Shown in pieces: positions 17,868 through 27,623 of a stretch of DNA of 40,476 nucleotides. The notes beneath the pieces were generated by a model. The model saw only the letters and a list, made by a program, of their open reading frames with translations, searched no databases and was not told the origin of the DNA. The stretch is taken from the NCBI GenBank assembly GCA_021772055.1, contig JAETNR010000042.1, positions 1-40,476 on the forward strand, given 5' to 3'. Positions within the stretch are counted from its first letter, which is position 1; each line of letters opens with the position of its first letter. The position numbers were made by a program, and so were the translations under genes. This stretch comes from Blautia sp. (GTDB taxonomy: Bacteria; Bacillota; Clostridia; Lachnospirales; Lachnospiraceae).

Positions 17868-18747
17868 ATATTTCACCTCGCATTGCATATCTCGCAACCA
17901 GAATAAACGCTGTAGCTATCACTGTAAGAACCGTTCCAAGAGCAGCGGCCTCACCGTAACGGTTATAGCTAAAGCCCATCTGAATAATTTTCATAGGAAC
18001 TGTATATGTCATTTCTCCAGGACCGCCCTTCGTCATGGCATAAACCATATCGTATGTTTTGAAACCACCCATCAGTGTCGTTGACAAAAGAAGATTTATC
18101 GACGGTTTAATCAATGGAAGCATAATATATCTCACATCATCCCAGTAATTGGTACCCTCCAGTGCTCCGTTTTCAAATAAGCTTTTCGGAAGAGCCAGTA
18201 ATGCAGTGGTTACCATGATCATAATGACACCGCTCTGTCTCCATCCCTGAACAATTGCAATCACCCACAGAGATACACTTGGATCACCAAGCCATGCCTT
18301 TCGCAGTTCCTCTAAGCCGACTGCACTAAGAAGACTGTTTAAAATACCGCTGTCATTGGAAAATACGAAAATAAACAAAATACCTACTACCGATAATGGA
18401 AGCATCGCCGGACTAAAGAAAATAAATCGGAAAGTGATCTGTTCCCATCTACGAAGTCTGTATAAAAACAATGCATAAAGAACACCAAGTACCATTGCAA
18501 CCAATGTTGAAATCAATGCAATAAATACAGATTTTCTCATAGTTGAAGTCACAGCTTTCGTCGTCATCAGCGATACAAAATTATCTACACCCACAAACTG
18601 CATGGATGAAATCCCATCCCACTGAACAAAAGAAAGACAGAAATTCCAGACTAAAGGAACAATCATGAATAAAATAATAAAAAATGCTGCCGGTGCCAGA
18701 AACAGCAAGCCGATTATGGTCTGTTTACTTATTTTTTTTGTTTTCAT
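17857..18747 (-). CDS. Sugar ABC transporter permease, MalF type
   Basis: The partner permease of the importer. The N-terminal helix (IIGLLFLAPAAFFIILFMIV) and the TKGGPG segment are typical of MalF/UgpA-type subunits. Its EAA loop is slightly altered (ENGALEGTNYWDDVRYIMLP), with Gly replacing one of the usual Ala and Asp positions. The start is the ATG at 18747, with GGAAGG nine bases upstream; a GTG one codon earlier is also possible. A hairpin separates it from the binding-protein gene. Confidence 0.9.
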   Translation of the reverse strand: MKTKKISKQTIIGLLFLAPAAFFIILFMIVPLVWNFCLSFVQWDGISSMQFVGVDNFVSLMTTKAVTSTMRKSVFIALISTLVAMVLGVLYALFLYRLRRWEQITFRFIFFSPAMLPLSVVGILFIFVFSNDSGILNSLLSAVGLEELRKAWLGDPSVSLWVIAIVQGWRQSGVIMIMVTTALLALPKSLFENGALEGTNYWDDVRYIMLPLIKPSINLLLSTTLMGGFKTYDMVYAMTKGGPGEMTYTVPMKIIQMGFSYNRYGEAAALGTVLTVIATAFILVARYAMRGEIYEY

Positions 18748-18774
18748 CACTTTTTACCTTCCCCTTTTAAAGGA

Positions 18775-18807
18775 AAAAGGATCACTGGACAACCCTATGA
18801 CCCTTTT
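18775..18807 (-). terminator. Intercistronic hairpin between binding-protein and permease genes
   Basis: On the minus strand AAAAGGGTCA (18807-18798) pairs with TGATCCTTTT (18784-18775), with one G-T pair and a 13-base loop. A pyrimidine-rich tail follows (T, then CC, then TTT). This is too weak for full termination. Such hairpins after binding-protein genes commonly cut or stabilise the transcript so that the binding protein is made in excess over the permeases. Confidence 0.55.
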
Positions 18808-18825
18808 ATGAACTATTCATTGTTA

Positions 18826-20079
18826 CTATTTGTTTGCAATTGCTGTTTCTCTCATTTTTTCCAGTTCATCCAAAGCAGATTCTCCTTCATAAAGGTATGT
18901 TGTTACAGCAGCACCTGAGGAAATATAATCACTGATTTCATCACTGAGGTTCGCAAAATCCTGCATATGTAAACGATCCATATCTTTGCTGTATTCTGCA
19001 TAATTTGGATCTTCTGCATTTACTTCTTTCAGTGTTACAACTGTACCAAGATTTGCCATTTCTGTTAATACTTCTTCACCTGTAATATATTTCAAAACAT
19101 CCATTGTTGCTTCTATATTGTTTACATTTTTCGGAACAATGTAAACATCAGGTGAACCAAGAAGGTTTGCTGTTAAGTAGTTACTGAAAGATGGGAAGTT
19201 TACCACCTGATAATTTTCGAGACCTGTATCAGCAACTAAAGTACCAACTCCGCCATTTGTTGTAGCAGCCAAAGCAACTTTTCCATTTGCCACGCCTACT
19301 TTAATTTCATCATCTGTAGCAGCGATTGCACCTTCTCCCGGATAGCAGTAGTTATTCTCATATAATGCTTTTACACGATCAAATGCTTCTACTACTTTTT
19401 CATCATAAAGAGAAATTTCACCATTATTAAACGCTGTTACTTCTTCTTCTGTCTCAAATCCGTTCAGATAAGACTGGCGAATGAGCCATGAACTGTTCGC
19501 TGTATTAACACCAAATGCGAAATAACCATTTTCTTTTAATGTTTCACAAACTTCTATTAATTCATCATATGTCCAGTCATCTTTGATTTCGATACCCAAT
19601 TCATCAAATATATCTTTATTTGCTACCATAACCGGGTATGCAGACTGCCATGGAACTCCATAATAAACACCATCAATTGTGCAGGAATTTAATGCTCCCT
19701 CCTGGAAACTTTCTTTCCATTCTGCATCTTCATCCAGATAAGGAGTTAAATCTGTTAATAAGCCTGTTTCTGCAAATCCTAAAATACCTGTGGAGCTGAA
19801 GAATGCGATATCAATACTTTCTTCTCCGCCAGCAGCAATTGTTGTCTTAATGGCTTTCTTTACGCCATCGATAGACCATTCTTTAGAAATGATATTGTAT
19901 TCCGGGAATTTTTCCTTTGCCATTTCCACTACTTTTACAAGTGGTGCATATCCGCCGATTTCAAGCATTAATGTTACAGTTGGTTTTTCCTCTGCGGCTA
20001 CTGATACCAAACCTGAGCCTAAAAGCATTGAAGCCGCAAGAACACTGCATAATCCACGTTTCATTGTTTTGTTTAACAT
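18826..20079 (-). CDS. Extracellular solute-binding protein of a sugar ABC importer
   Basis: A 417-residue family-1 binding protein for the permeases encoded downstream. A signal peptide (KRGLCSVLAASMLLGSGLVS, cut probably after VAA) lacks a lipobox cysteine at the cleavage site, so membrane anchoring is not obvious. Typical features follow: GVPWQSAYPVMVANKDIFDE, and a C-terminal region rich in Asp, Glu and Ser. GGAGG is seven bases before the start. The promoter carries a near-perfect cre box, suggesting carbon catabolite control. Confidence 0.88.
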   Translation of the reverse strand: MLNKTMKRGLCSVLAASMLLGSGLVSVAAEEKPTVTLMLEIGGYAPLVKVVEMAKEKFPEYNIISKEWSIDGVKKAIKTTIAAGGEESIDIAFFSSTGILGFAETGLLTDLTPYLDEDAEWKESFQEGALNSCTIDGVYYGVPWQSAYPVMVANKDIFDELGIEIKDDWTYDELIEVCETLKENGYFAFGVNTANSSWLIRQSYLNGFETEEEVTAFNNGEISLYDEKVVEAFDRVKALYENNYCYPGEGAIAATDDEIKVGVANGKVALAATTNGGVGTLVADTGLENYQVVNFPSFSNYLTANLLGSPDVYIVPKNVNNIEATMDVLKYITGEEVLTEMANLGTVVTLKEVNAEDPNYAEYSKDMDRLHMQDFANLSDEISDYISSGAAVTTYLYEGESALDELEKMRETAIANK

Positions 20080-20126
20080 AACTCATCCTCCATTTTTCAT
20101 TTGTATTCGTGTTTTCTGATGAGTTT

Positions 20127-20141
20127 ATTATAGCGCTTTCA
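20127..20141 (-). promoter_or_regulatory. cre-like CcpA site overlapping the -10 box of the 20079 gene
   Basis: On the minus strand TGAAAGCGCTATAA (20141-20128) matches the CcpA consensus TGNAARCGNWWWCA at 13 of 14 positions. It overlaps the TATAAT at 20132-20127 that serves as the -10 box about 50 bases before the start codon. Binding there would block RNA polymerase, giving glucose repression of this importer and the GH43 gene. The -35 region is not recognisable. Confidence 0.65.
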
Positions 20142-20193
20142 CCCTGTTGCAAATATTTGACAAAAATGATTTTTTATAAGATTTTCTGCTATT

Positions 20194-21723
20194 TTACTTA
20201 CGCAAATCTGATGGAGACTTCCCGGTGAGGTTCTTAAATACCTGAGAAAAATAAATATAATCAGAAATTCCCACCTGATCAGCAACTTCATAAACCCTCA
20301 TATTCGTTGTACTCAGAAGTTCCTCTGCTTTCTGAATCCGGTATTGGTTAATATATTTCACTACTGATGTTCCTACCTGCTTTTTAAACATTCTGCTGAA
20401 ATAGCCGGTGGATAAATTCAGTTCCTCTGCTATCTGATCCACTGATATTCTCTCACCATAATGCTTCCAAATATATTTCAGTGCATCAGAAATTTCACTG
20501 GAATAATCTTTCAGCATACAGTGATTTTCCATAATCTCTTTCAGATACATCTGCCACTTACTGACTGCTTCTGTATAAGTGTCCATCTCGAAAATATCTT
20601 TATAAGAAGTTTTTTCTTCTTTATCCTTATTGTACATATGACTGTTCCAGGTAAGATTCTCAAAAAGATATTCTTGAATGAAATCCTTTTTACATGATTT
20701 CAGAGCTTTCCCGCATTCCTCAAGAACACGCTGAAATTCATCCATATCTCCTTTTTCCAATGTGCCTGAGATTTCTTTATTCCATTTCTCCGCTGAGAAT
20801 ATCGGTCCTGTTTTTTCTGATTTTTGAACATATTCCTCATAGGAAATACAACTGGCCCTTCCCTGAAAAAAACATTCCTCCAGAGCACTTTTTCCCTGCC
20901 TGTACATTAGTTCCACTTCCTGTATATGCCCGGTTAAAGATATCCCCAGAGAGAAACTGCCATTTATTACTTCCCTGTTTATACTCCGAAGCATTCTTTC
21001 TATCTGCTGTTTCAAATGGAAAACGCGCAGTGTAGAATCCACCACATCAATCAAAAGAAATCCTTCATTTCCATCCAGTTGAAAAAGCATATAGGTATAT
21101 CCCGCCAGATATTCTGTCATTTTATTTCTGATAATACCTTTTACATTGGAATCCGTTTCCAGACGATACAATTTACAATCATCTTTCACCACGGCTCCCA
21201 GTAAAAGATGCTTTGCAGAAAAACCACCCTTTTCACATAAATAACCACTAATTCTGTCGTTATCTGTCATTTCACCGCGAAGAATCTGACGCATAATCTG
21301 ATCTTTTTCCAGTTCTTCAACAAGACTCTGGTTTTCTGCAATGTCTTTTCGTTCCTCTATCTTTTTGATTACTTTGGAAACCAGTTCCACAAGCTCATTC
21401 AAATGTATCGGTTTCAGAATATATCCTTCTGCACCATACTGAATTCCTGCCTGCGCATATTCAAATTCTTTATATCCACTAATCAGGATGAAACTGATAT
21501 CCTGATATCTGCTTCTCGCTTCCCGCATCAAATCCACACCTGACATAACCGGCATACTGATATCCGTAATCACAATATCGAAATATTCCTCTTCCAGATG
21601 CTGCAGCGCTTCTTTTCCATTCTTCAGACAGATTACTTTCACAATACCGAAGTTGTCCCACTGGATTCCGTAGGCCATCCCCTCGCGAATCTGATCATCA
21701 TCATCAACTATCATTAACTTCAT
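20194..21723 (-). CDS. YesN-like response regulator with AraC-type DNA-binding domain
   Basis: A 509-residue regulator. The receiver domain has DDDD at 7-10 and phosphate acceptor D54 in DIVITDISMP. A ~270-residue linker domain is followed by a C-terminal AraC pair of helix-turn-helix motifs (ISVDQIAEELNLSTGYFSRMF and VYEVADQVGISDYIYFSQVF). GGAGG precedes the start, only four bases after the kinase stop. As the last gene of the five-gene sensory array it probably regulates the adjacent importer that begins at 20079. Confidence 0.9.
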   Translation of the reverse strand: MKLMIVDDDDQIREGMAYGIQWDNFGIVKVICLKNGKEALQHLEEEYFDIVITDISMPVMSGVDLMREARSRYQDISFILISGYKEFEYAQAGIQYGAEGYILKPIHLNELVELVSKVIKKIEERKDIAENQSLVEELEKDQIMRQILRGEMTDNDRISGYLCEKGGFSAKHLLLGAVVKDDCKLYRLETDSNVKGIIRNKMTEYLAGYTYMLFQLDGNEGFLLIDVVDSTLRVFHLKQQIERMLRSINREVINGSFSLGISLTGHIQEVELMYRQGKSALEECFFQGRASCISYEEYVQKSEKTGPIFSAEKWNKEISGTLEKGDMDEFQRVLEECGKALKSCKKDFIQEYLFENLTWNSHMYNKDKEEKTSYKDIFEMDTYTEAVSKWQMYLKEIMENHCMLKDYSSEISDALKYIWKHYGERISVDQIAEELNLSTGYFSRMFKKQVGTSVVKYINQYRIQKAEELLSTTNMRVYEVADQVGISDYIYFSQVFKNLTGKSPSDLRK

Positions 21724-21727
21724 AATA

Positions 21728-23473
21728 TTATTCCTCCGTACAGATCATAATTTCTATACGACTTCCGCCGTCAGCACTACTTATGATGCGATACTGATAC
21801 TTCTCTTTATAATAAAGTTTCAGACGCTGGTTGATATTCTTCAGTGCAAATGAACCTTCTAAACTTTCCACCTCATCGTTATATAAATTAATGTCTTTTC
21901 CAAAACCAATTCCAGTATCATCTACTATAATTTTAATACCGCCTTCTTCTTTTTCGATTCTTAGAACTATACGTCCACCTTCTTCAATCGGTTCAATCCC
22001 ATGTACAATGGCATTTTCCAGCAAAGGCTGAATAATCAGTTTCGGAATCTGTATCTCCTCTGCCCCTTCCGCTACATAGCTCTCATATACCAGACGACTT
22101 CCAAAGCGCATTCGCATCAGATATAAATATCTCTCGTGAAAATCCACTTCATCCTTAATGAGGATAAATTCCTGCCCTTTATTCAATAAATAACGATATA
22201 CATCAGACAGGGCTAAAATCTGCTCTGCAACCTCACTGTCTCTGTTGCGAATCGCTTTCCAATGGATAGAATCCAGCGTATTATATAAGAAATGCGGTTT
22301 GATCTGCTCTGTCAGAGCACGAAGCTGCGCTGCACTCTTCTCCGCATCTGCACGATAAACCTGATTAATAAGATTGTCCAATCTCGCCACCATTTTGTTG
22401 TACCTCTTCTGCAAAATACCAATCTCATCTTCTCTGTCGTTCCATGCAACTGGCAAAAATTCTTCTTTTTCTAGTTTTTTGAACGCATCAACCATCTCAA
22501 AAATCGGATTCACAATATATCTTTTCTGCATTCTTCCAAAGAAAATACTGAAGATCAAACACATGACAATTGCACAAACTGCCAATGTAAGAATTCCTGT
22601 GATATTTTCCAGAAAAATACCAATCGGAAGCTGGACTACCAGAAACTGATCGAAACTTGAACTGAACTGATAAAAACATACCTTCCCATTTTCCCAGTAA
22701 GCCCCTTTATTTCTCTCGCCAACTGCCTCCAAAAGTCTCTCACTTTCATCAAATGTCTTATATAATCTTTCCTTATCTGTGGAAGATATGATTTTTCCCT
22801 CTCCATTGACTAATGACAGAACTGCTTTTTCTTCACTGAAAAACTGTTCATATAATGTACAGACAGATGCTTCCTCCATTTTGATACTTACTGTTCCAAG
22901 CTCCTGCGTATTATTTTTCTCATAGGTATTAATCGGAGCATAAAAAACCTGTAAGTTTTCATATACACCCGAATTTACCGGTATTAATCTTTTATAACGT
23001 TCTCCCACATACCAGATTGTGTTTTTCGCTTCTCCGATTTTGTCCGCTACTTTTTCGATATCCTCTTCAAGAAAAGCCCCTGCATGAAATTGTCTGCCAT
23101 TTTTCAAAGTAATACAAACATTAAATAGATATGTATGATTATTAGAAAATTCATCAATCCAGTTTCTGACCTCTATATAATCTTTATCCAGAGCTCTGTT
23201 ATTCCCAATACGTATCAGAGAATCATTCACCAAACAATCTATCCAAAAATTATATATTTCCGTAGAACAGGCTTCCAATTCCATCATTGCCGTATTCATG
23301 TTTCTGTAATTTTCCTTATATATTTCTTCCATATTAGATTGAAAAACAGAAACAATCATAATACTTCCAAGGATTATGATTGGTATGATCACTAATATGC
23401 ACAAAGTAAAATTCATTTTTTTCGTAAGAGAACTGTTCCAGAACTTTTTTCTCCCTCTTCTTTTATCTTCCAT
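21728..23473 (-). CDS. YesM-like sensor histidine kinase
   Basis: A membrane sensor kinase of 581 residues if it starts at 23473 (MEDKRRGRK), where GGAG lies nine bases upstream; the longer reading from a GTG at 23509 has its Shine-Dalgarno touching the start. After a basic N-terminus comes a helix (FTLCILVIIPIIILGSIMIV), an extracellular sensor domain of about 240 residues, a second helix, and a HAMP linker. The phosphoacceptor region reads TEQIKPHFLYNTLDSI and the ATPase shows LLENAIVHG and DDTGIGFG. It partners with the regulator encoded four bases downstream. Confidence 0.9.
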   Translation of the reverse strand: MEDKRRGRKKFWNSSLTKKMNFTLCILVIIPIIILGSIMIVSVFQSNMEEIYKENYRNMNTAMMELEACSTEIYNFWIDCLVNDSLIRIGNNRALDKDYIEVRNWIDEFSNNHTYLFNVCITLKNGRQFHAGAFLEEDIEKVADKIGEAKNTIWYVGERYKRLIPVNSGVYENLQVFYAPINTYEKNNTQELGTVSIKMEEASVCTLYEQFFSEEKAVLSLVNGEGKIISSTDKERLYKTFDESERLLEAVGERNKGAYWENGKVCFYQFSSSFDQFLVVQLPIGIFLENITGILTLAVCAIVMCLIFSIFFGRMQKRYIVNPIFEMVDAFKKLEKEEFLPVAWNDREDEIGILQKRYNKMVARLDNLINQVYRADAEKSAAQLRALTEQIKPHFLYNTLDSIHWKAIRNRDSEVAEQILALSDVYRYLLNKGQEFILIKDEVDFHERYLYLMRMRFGSRLVYESYVAEGAEEIQIPKLIIQPLLENAIVHGIEPIEEGGRIVLRIEKEEGGIKIIVDDTGIGFGKDINLYNDEVESLEGSFALKNINQRLKLYYKEKYQYRIISSADGGSRIEIMICTEE

Positions 23474-23525
23474 TTTCCCGCTCTCCATAAATACATTCTC
23501 AAACAGCACCTTCCTGCTTTCCTAT

Positions 23526-25055
23526 CTATTCTGACACGTTTTCCTTCCATTCATCAAACTGCAGTTGTTTCTCCTCTAAAATCGTATCCACTCCTGTAGC
23601 CTTCAACTCCCGGATAAATTCCGGATACACGCTCTCGATATCCACACACCCACAGTCGAGAATAGGAAGATATAGTGTCAGCACCTCCTGCACCTTCATA
23701 AGCTCCACATTCAACGAATTTTGTGAAAATACAAAGCTTTCATATTCAGTACCAATTTTTTTCACCTTTTTCTCATATGCTTCCTGTTCCTTTCTTAGTT
23801 TATCCGAATCAAACACATATCGTTTTCTCTGATCCCCATAAAGCCCTAATGGATTACTGTATTCAACATTGGACGAATCCTTTCCTTCCGGATATGCTAC
23901 AATTCTGGCCTCTTCATCCAGAAATACATAATCTCTTCCTTCGATTCCAATTGCCAGAAGATTAATAATGTCTTCGTCTGTATACATCAATTCCAAAAAT
24001 TTCATAGCAGCCTCAGGATTCGTGCTGGTTTTAGGAACTACCCAAAAAGCTCCCAATGTACCTTTTACTCCTACATACACATCTTTCGTAGCAAGACATA
24101 CCACTTCTTCGCCAATATACTCCTCACTTATCATTCCCGGTGAACTACTGGTAGGAACACTCATGGTAATACCGGCTTTCATAAGCTCCACATTGAAACT
24201 GTCCGTAAAAGCTGCATCAGGATATATATACCCTGCTTCATACCATTTATTCATCCATTCCAGGTATTCTGTATATTGCTGAGTCTCATAGAAATTTACG
24301 ATTTTTCCATTTTCATCTAATACTCCTGTAGAAATATCACTTCCCAGTGATTCTACATAACAACCGAAGTATGTATACGCAGAAAATGTATTACCGGAAG
24401 TAACCAAACCCAATGGATATTTCTCGGGATATTTTTCTTTCAGTCTCTTAAAAAGAATATCCTGTTCCTCCATACTGTAGATATGATCCTCATCATAAGG
24501 GAACCCGATTTCTTCCAGATACTTTTTCGGGATCCACAGACCACAACCGCTTCCGCTGTTTATTGCAGGAATTCTGATGCCATAACTATTTCCGTCTATT
24601 ATTGTTCCGGAACATAAATTTTGTCCGCTCTCTTCCATGATTTCCATAATCCCATCTCCGCAGTTCTCCAATAGCTCATCCAGAGAATATATGAGATTCT
24701 GATCAATATAATTTAAAATATTCTGGTAATTCAGTATCATCAGATCAATCGTAATCCCCTGATTCAGCCAGAGCGGATAATCATCAAACTGCGTAAGTGC
24801 CGAAGAAGCCTTCAGTTCAATTTCTACCCCAATCTTTTCTCTGCTGATTTCATTCACTGCATTTAAAACTTCATCCAAACCATCCAGCCTACTATTGTCT
24901 ATCGTCTGATAAGTCATTACGAGATGTGTGATATTTCCATCCTGAATTTTCTCTGCAGATCGTTCTGTTTCACTTTTCCATGAACAACCGCAGAAAAGAA
25001 AAATCACTGCACATATACATCCTATGTAACACTGGCATTTTTTCATGATTCTCAT
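23526..25055 (-). CDS. Solute-binding lipoprotein inside the two-component array
   Basis: A 509-residue family-1-type binding protein. The N-terminus is very cysteine-rich (four Cys before the lipobox region) and a lipobox-like LFCGC suggests lipidation at Cys24, giving a surface lipoprotein. No permease genes adjoin it. Instead it lies between a regulator (ATGA overlap at its start) and a kinase (gap of about 50 bases). That position suggests it presents ligand to one of the flanking kinases, or feeds a remote importer. Typical motifs include SGSGCGLWIPKKYLEEIGFP and TSTNPEAAMKFLELMYTDE. Confidence 0.85.
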   Translation of the reverse strand: MRIMKKCQCYIGCICAVIFLFCGCSWKSETERSAEKIQDGNITHLVMTYQTIDNSRLDGLDEVLNAVNEISREKIGVEIELKASSALTQFDDYPLWLNQGITIDLMILNYQNILNYIDQNLIYSLDELLENCGDGIMEIMEESGQNLCSGTIIDGNSYGIRIPAINSGSGCGLWIPKKYLEEIGFPYDEDHIYSMEEQDILFKRLKEKYPEKYPLGLVTSGNTFSAYTYFGCYVESLGSDISTGVLDENGKIVNFYETQQYTEYLEWMNKWYEAGYIYPDAAFTDSFNVELMKAGITMSVPTSSSPGMISEEYIGEEVVCLATKDVYVGVKGTLGAFWVVPKTSTNPEAAMKFLELMYTDEDIINLLAIGIEGRDYVFLDEEARIVAYPEGKDSSNVEYSNPLGLYGDQRKRYVFDSDKLRKEQEAYEKKVKKIGTEYESFVFSQNSLNVELMKVQEVLTLYLPILDCGCVDIESVYPEFIRELKATGVDTILEEKQLQFDEWKENVSE

Positions 25056-25825
25056 TCTCTCCTGTTTACTTTTTGAAAATCTCGTGGAGTCATTCCATAG
25101 TATTTCTTAAATTGCTCTGTAAAATAAGAATAATTCGTAAATCCCACACTGTCTGAGACCATAGTAACTGTAAGATTATTCTGTTTCAGAAGCTCTCCTG
25201 CCAGTTTCATTCGCTGCTCTGTAATAAAATCAGAAACTGTCTGATTGTATTTTTTCTTAAAGACTCTGGTCAGGTGATCCGGACTAACATAGGCGATAGC
25301 CGCAATCTGCTTTACACTTAACCCTTCACCCAGATGTTTTTCAATATAATCTACCACAATCTCTATCATATCCGCCGGTTTCTCATCATTGGAAGAAGCA
25401 AAATGTTCCAGATATTTCTTTCCATAATCCTCCATTACCGCCTGTTGATGTTTTCGCGCCGCTGTTTCCTGTGCTTTCTGCAGAATTGCTGTCAATTCTT
25501 CATAGCGGACAGGTTTTAATGCATAATCCAGACATTGCAGCAATAATGCCTGTCTTGCATAATCAAATTCATCGTGACAAGTCAGTATAATACATTCTGT
25601 ATTCGGACTGTGTTCATGAACCCACTCCACAAGTTCAAGACCACTTTCATCCGGCATCTCTATATCGCACAGAAGAATATCGACAAATGTTTTCTCCATG
25701 ATTTCTACGGCCTGCGTATAACTATATGCCTGCAATACCTCTTTAAATTTCAGCACCTCCCAGTTTACTCCATCCATAACACCGGAAACTGCAAAAAATT
25801 CATCATCCACGATCAAAAGTTTCAT
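25052..25825 (-). CDS. Short YesN-like response regulator with AraC-type domain
   Basis: A compact 257-residue regulator: a receiver domain (DDE at 7-9, phosphate acceptor D54 in ILLCDIEMP) joined almost directly to an AraC-type DNA-binding domain (SVKQIAAIAYVSPDHLTRVF and VTMVSDSVGFTNYSYFTEQF). It lacks the long linker domain of the two other regulators in the window. It overlaps the kinase gene by 23 bases and the binding-lipoprotein gene by 4, so all three are made together. Confidence 0.9.
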   Translation of the reverse strand: MKLLIVDDEFFAVSGVMDGVNWEVLKFKEVLQAYSYTQAVEIMEKTFVDILLCDIEMPDESGLELVEWVHEHSPNTECIILTCHDEFDYARQALLLQCLDYALKPVRYEELTAILQKAQETAARKHQQAVMEDYGKKYLEHFASSNDEKPADMIEIVVDYIEKHLGEGLSVKQIAAIAYVSPDHLTRVFKKKYNQTVSDFITEQRMKLAGELLKQNNLTVTMVSDSVGFTNYSYFTEQFKKYYGMTPRDFQKVNRRE

Positions 25826-27506
25826 TTACACTTCCTCCTTCTCTAAACGGGAGATTTAACCAAACCTGTGTCCCCTGTTCTCTGACACTGCTGATATTCA
25901 TATCCGGGTTTTCGCCAAAAAATACTTCCACTCGACGTATACAATTCCATATTCCAATATGTTTATTTCCCATTTTATCTATATACGGCTCTCCCCGCTC
26001 GATTGCTTCCAAAATTTCCGGACGGATTCCTTTCCCCGTATCACAAATGGAAATCAACAGTCTGTCATTTTCTTTACGTACATTAATAAATATTTCTATC
26101 GTTTTCCCCGGAACTAATGCATATTTCATGGCATTTTCCACAAAGTTCTGGATAAGCAGTGGCGGAATCAATGCTTCTTCGCAATGATCTTCCAGATTGT
26201 AAACGCAGGTAAATGTTCCCGGAAAGCGTATCTTCATCATTTGAATATAGCTTTCCAGAAATTTAAGTTCCTGTTTCATTGGAACCATATCATCATTCTT
26301 CCGCAGAACATATCGAAAATAATCTACCAAATGCAATGCATACTCCTGAATACAAACGTAATTTTTCGTTTGGGCAAGACTGTAAATCATATTAAGCGAA
26401 TTTAAGAGCATATGTGGATTTACCTGCAGCCTCAGATTATCCAACTGGGTTCTTAACATCTGCACATCCTTTTCTCTTGATTTTTCCACTTCAGCCGCCA
26501 TGACATTAAATGATTCATAAAGATAAATCATTTCACTTGAATCCTGAATACTATAATCCACAATACGATAATCCAGATGATCTTCCTGTATTTCTCTCAT
26601 TGCTTTCTGAATCGTATCCAACGGATGCAGAATCTCTTTCTTCAGAGCCCACCAGAAAAACGGAACTGCCAATACCCCAATAACCGCTCCTATCAGAAAC
26701 AGCCAGTAAATAGACGGTACAAGCTGCCATGCCTGAATACTTTTTGAACGAACACTCACAGCCAATGGTATCTGAGCCCCTTCCCAGACAGTGCTGGAAT
26801 GCTTTATATTTACTTCACGGCAGGAATCCCACGTCAAATTCGCTATTTTAAGTTCATTCCCATCCAGTGAATACACTTTATCATCAATTTTACAGAAAAT
26901 TTCGTTACCTTCCTGTAAAAAATTAAGAAGATCTTCCTTCAGTGACAACGAAAAATCAAATCCGAAACCTATCAAATAATTGTGATAAGAATACGTTTTT
27001 ACTACGAATTCGCTGTCAGCAAACAATAATAACGTATAATCCGCCTCAAAATCATTTATTTCCTTTTTCATTTTTTCTATTTCCAGCAATGAATCCGATA
27101 ATTTCTGAAACTTCATATATGTTCTCTCATCGTTTCTGTCATAGAGATACACGATTCCCGGAAGGTCTGTTTTCTGTAATATTTTTCCCAGATCACCAAT
27201 CATACGATAGGCAGTTATTTCTTCGTTCCTACCTGCTGTGGAAAGTTCACTCAGATATTCCAAAACGAACTCATCCATTTCATCATTTGCAGTCAGTATA
27301 GAAGTTTCTATCTGATTCATTACTACATCCAGTTCTCGTTTCGAAGCCTCCTGTATCTGATCAGATGCTTTTACCAGTGCAAAACCAACAACACATATCA
27401 TCACTATCAGAATAGGCAAAAATGTAATAACTATTAACAAAACAATCCGGTTCAGCAAATGATTAAAAAAATGTGGTTTTCCTTTCTTTTTTATCTCTGC
27501 ATACAT
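25803..27506 (-). CDS. YesM-like sensor histidine kinase
   Basis: A 567-residue membrane kinase. The first helix (LLIVITFLPILIVMICVVGF region) is followed by an extracellular sensor domain, a second helix (IYWLFLIGAVIGVLAVPFFW) and a HAMP linker. The phosphoacceptor region reads LQVNPHMLLNSLNMIY, a variant of the usual NPHFLFNTLN, with the histidine retained. The ATPase has FVENAMKYAL and CDTGKGI. AGGT is seven bases before the start. It opens the five-gene array and follows a clear terminator, so it probably has its own promoter in 27507-27573. Confidence 0.9.
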   Translation of the reverse strand: MYAEIKKKGKPHFFNHLLNRIVLLIVITFLPILIVMICVVGFALVKASDQIQEASKRELDVVMNQIETSILTANDEMDEFVLEYLSELSTAGRNEEITAYRMIGDLGKILQKTDLPGIVYLYDRNDERTYMKFQKLSDSLLEIEKMKKEINDFEADYTLLLFADSEFVVKTYSYHNYLIGFGFDFSLSLKEDLLNFLQEGNEIFCKIDDKVYSLDGNELKIANLTWDSCREVNIKHSSTVWEGAQIPLAVSVRSKSIQAWQLVPSIYWLFLIGAVIGVLAVPFFWWALKKEILHPLDTIQKAMREIQEDHLDYRIVDYSIQDSSEMIYLYESFNVMAAEVEKSREKDVQMLRTQLDNLRLQVNPHMLLNSLNMIYSLAQTKNYVCIQEYALHLVDYFRYVLRKNDDMVPMKQELKFLESYIQMMKIRFPGTFTCVYNLEDHCEEALIPPLLIQNFVENAMKYALVPGKTIEIFINVRKENDRLLISICDTGKGIRPEILEAIERGEPYIDKMGNKHIGIWNCIRRVEVFFGENPDMNISSVREQGTQVWLNLPFREGGSVNETFDRG

Positions 27507-27573
27507 AAAATGTACCTCATCTTCATCTATCTGGCTTTTCTCAGCTTTTTTCCCTGTGCCTTCATTTTATCAC

Positions 27574-27613
27574 AAAAAGAACCCGCAGAGTAGATTTTCT
27601 CTCTACGGATTCT
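27574..27613 (-). terminator. Intrinsic terminator after the LplC-like permease
   Basis: On the minus strand AGAATCCGTAGAG (27613-27601) pairs with CTCTGCGGGTTCT (27590-27578), with two G-T pairs, a ten-base loop, and a following TTTT. It lies just after the permease stop at 27624 and separates the importer operon from the two-component array. A possible -10 element (GATAAAAT) for the kinase gene follows within 15 bases. Confidence 0.8.
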
Positions 27614-27623
27614 TTCTATATAC

